A stretch of 64,000 bases of DNA from contig CANFJB010000002.1 of the NCBI GenBank assembly GCA_947447375.1, positions 218,741 through 282,740 on the forward strand, given 5' to 3'. This stretch comes from Bacteroidota bacterium. Its GTDB lineage: Bacteria > Bacteroidota > Bacteroidia > Flavobacteriales > Flavobacteriaceae. Positions 62,556 to 64,000 of the stretch are shown piece by piece. Position 1 is the stretch's first letter, and each line of letters starts with the position of its first letter. The translations under genes and the position numbers were made by a program. Under the pieces are notes generated by a model. It was not told the origin of the DNA, did not search any database, and saw only the letters and a program-made list of their open reading frames with translations.

Positions 62556-63530
62556 ATGCATTCTATTAATCAGTATCAAGAATTTATTGCGGACTACTTA
62601 GAATCTCAATATGAAACCAAAGAGCCTAAAAATCTTTACGAACCCATTCACTATATTTTAGGTTTAGGTGGAAAAAGAATGCGCCCAGTTTTAACCTTAA
62701 TGAGCGCTGAAGTTTTTGATGCCGATTATAAAAAAGCTTTGCCAGCGGCACTTGCCGTTGAGGTTTTTCATAATTTTTCGCTTATTCATGATGACATAAT
62801 GGATGATGCTCCTTTGCGAAGAGGAAATGTTACGGTGCATGAAAAGTGGGACATCAACACGGGAATTCTCTCAGGCGATGCTATGTTAATTTTAGCGTAT
62901 CAATATTTTGAAAAATACGAACCAGCCATTTTCAGGGATTTAGCAAAATTATTTAGTAAAACGGCGTTGGAAGTTTGCGAAGGCCAACAATGGGATGTAG
63001 ATTTTGAAACTCGAACTGATGTTTCAATTCCGGAATACCTGAAAATGATTCAATATAAAACAGCTGTTTTAGTTGCTGCCGCAATGAAAATGGGCGCAAT
63101 AATAGCCGAAACTTCAGAAGTTAACGCCAACTTAATTTATGATTTTGGGTTGAATTTAGGATTGGCATTTCAATTGCAAGACGATTATTTAGACGCTTTT
63201 GGGAATCCAGAAACCTTTGGAAAACAAGTTGGTGGCGATATAATTGAAAACAAAAAAACCTATTTGTATTTAAAAGCGCTTGAATTCGCGTCAAATGATC
63301 AAGCGAAGAAATTAGTTGATTTATTTTCAATTCACCCACAAGACAGTTCCGATAAAATTGAGGCGGTAAAAGAAATATTTGTTGCTTCTGGTGCTGCTCA
63401 AGAAACAAAAAATGCGATTCAAAATTTTACTTTCAAAGCTTTTGATACTTTACAAAAAATCAGCATTGACAATGATAAAAAGGAAATGCTAAGAACGTTT
63501 GGTGAAAATTTAATGGGGCGAAAAGTATAA
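62556..63530 (+). CDS. Polyprenyl (probably geranylgeranyl-type) diphosphate synthase
   Basis: The 324-residue all-helical enzyme has both Asp-rich motifs, DDIMD (79-83) and DDYLD (209-213), the GGKRMRP substrate motif (39-45) and FQLQDDYLDAFG. The residue five before the first motif is an aromatic Phe74 with Ser75 next to it, and no insertion lies in the first motif; such bulky residues usually stop elongation at C15-C20. That argues against a long-chain octaprenyl (IspB) product. It uses IPP made downstream of dxs. A small gene follows 5 nt later. Confidence 0.9.
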   Translation: MHSINQYQEFIADYLESQYETKEPKNLYEPIHYILGLGGKRMRPVLTLMSAEVFDADYKKALPAALAVEVFHNFSLIHDDIMDDAPLRRGNVTVHEKWDINTGILSGDAMLILAYQYFEKYEPAIFRDLAKLFSKTALEVCEGQQWDVDFETRTDVSIPEYLKMIQYKTAVLVAAAMKMGAIIAETSEVNANLIYDFGLNLGLAFQLQDDYLDAFGNPETFGKQVGGDIIENKKTYLYLKALEFASNDQAKKLVDLFSIHPQDSSDKIEAVKEIFVASGAAQETKNAIQNFTFKAFDTLQKISIDNDKKEMLRTFGENLMGRKV

Positions 63531-63535
63531 TTTTA

Positions 63536-63904
63536 ATGAGTTCGAAAACATTTATTGCACCAATAAATTCAGATTTACTTCTGAATGAAGCTTCAAACGA
63601 CAATTTATATTCCAAATTAATTGAGCAAATCAACAAAGATTTCAATTTGGCAAACGAGCCAATTGATTTTCCAATGTCAATTTCAGCGGATGAATTGAAA
63701 GGGGAATTACACGAAAAAATTTATCGATTAATTCAATATAAATTCGCAGAATACCTCAATTTATTATATATAATTGATGTTCCCGAGGGCGAAATAAAAA
63801 AACTAGACGGATCTGATTTAGCAATTTTATCGGAACAAGTTTCTTTTTTGATTTTAAAAAGAGAATGGATGAAAGTTTGGTTTCGAAATCGCTTTTTATC
63901 ATAA
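63536..63904 (+). CDS. Small conserved protein of unknown function, linked to the prenyl synthase
   Basis: The 122-residue protein has no signal peptide, membrane segment or cysteine. It is helical with an aromatic-rich C terminus (ILKREWMKVWFRNRFLS) and several charged turns (SADELKGELHEKIYRLIQY). I do not recognise the family. It starts 5 nt after the prenyl synthase stop, so the two are almost certainly co-translated. Confidence 0.65.
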   Translation: MSSKTFIAPINSDLLLNEASNDNLYSKLIEQINKDFNLANEPIDFPMSISADELKGELHEKIYRLIQYKFAEYLNLLYIIDVPEGEIKKLDGSDLAILSEQVSFLILKREWMKVWFRNRFLS

Positions 63905-64000
63905 AAATCTGTAAATCAATATATTAAAATATTACTTTTGCTTTTGTGTCGTTTTTTGTGTCGTTTTTGTAAATTTAATTTTGTATTTACATTTATTTAC
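63905..64000. other. AT-rich right edge with 12-nt tandem repeat
   Basis: TACTTTTG at 63933-63940 resembles a -7 element, with no gene visible downstream. TTTTGTGTCG occurs at 63942-63951 and 63954-63963 (period 12). The minus-strand frame through this stretch is open to the window edge, which may or may not be a gene end. Confidence 0.35.

Noticed and set aside
63905..64000. 3' end of a minus-strand gene at the right edge
   Set aside because: The frame is open only 22 codons to the edge, is Lys/Thr-rich and is made of the 12-nt repeat, so it cannot be told from chance.

Overview
The window is a chromosomal segment of a low-GC member of the Flavobacteriaceae (Bacteroidota), most likely Flavobacterium. 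The evidence is the type IX secretion (T9SS) type A and type B C-terminal sorting domains, a TonB-dependent receptor with surface lipoproteins, Bacteroidota promoters of the form TTG-N19-TAnnTTTG, very AT-rich spacers, and the FeoB-associated mini-protein. No rRNA operon, insertion sequence, prophage or CRISPR array is visible. About 50 genes lie on both strands, mostly in short operons.

Layout. 1-5289 (minus): the N-terminal part of a papain-like C1 peptidase, then an operon of a TonB-dependent receptor and two lipoproteins with choice-of-anchor J domains. 5619-6728 (plus): a divergent secreted endonuclease/exonuclease/phosphatase-family enzyme. 6982-11481: a two-gene ABC transporter, tadA, a Cys/Pro-rich membrane protein and dxs. 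11534-17761 (minus): two large T9SS cargo proteins (an M36 metalloprotease and a sortilin/BNR-like protein), both with PA domains and sharing a recently duplicated 3' end. 17845-22869: dgt, metG, a HAD phosphatase and a short ssb, in a repeat-rich neighbourhood. 23257-28267 (plus): a Zn-finger protein, a membrane M28 peptidase, an ORF6N protein, a nucleotide-sugar-epimerase-like protein and a DMT exporter. 28324-30387: an M13 peptidase. 30555-35572 (plus): a SCO protein, feoA-feoB plus a 39-residue Cys-rich partner, then umuC-umuD. 35573-39640: a giant T9SS type B surface protein. 39780-44906: lepA, dusB, a LolE/FtsX-type permease, rbfA and methylmalonyl-CoA epimerase.

45007-49450 is the accessory part: a tRNA with anticodon CAT, an AT-rich cargo gene (MORN, propeller and DnaJ-like Zn domains), a second partial copy of the tRNA 3' end about 2.7 kb away, a FISUMP-domain protein and two small secreted proteins. 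49534-53246 carries a GH92 alpha-mannosidase and an omega-amidase. A MazEF module (53348-53907) and an Ig-like lipoprotein follow. 55722-62361 is a tetR-tolC-adaptor-RND efflux operon with a candidate operator. The window ends with a polyprenyl diphosphate synthase and a small conserved partner.

The most unusual material is not a gene cluster. First, there is a dispersed hairpin family (four copies) with a covarying inner stem. Second, two different intergenic palindromes lie in frame inside metG and also occur as free copies nearby. Third, the tRNA 3' end is duplicated in an att-like way. Fourth, several promoters (feoAB, umuCD, mazEF, tetR) carry clear inverted repeats that look like operators. 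No obviously unprecedented multi-gene system was found. The closest candidate is the TonB receptor/DUF5689/nuclease locus at the left end.
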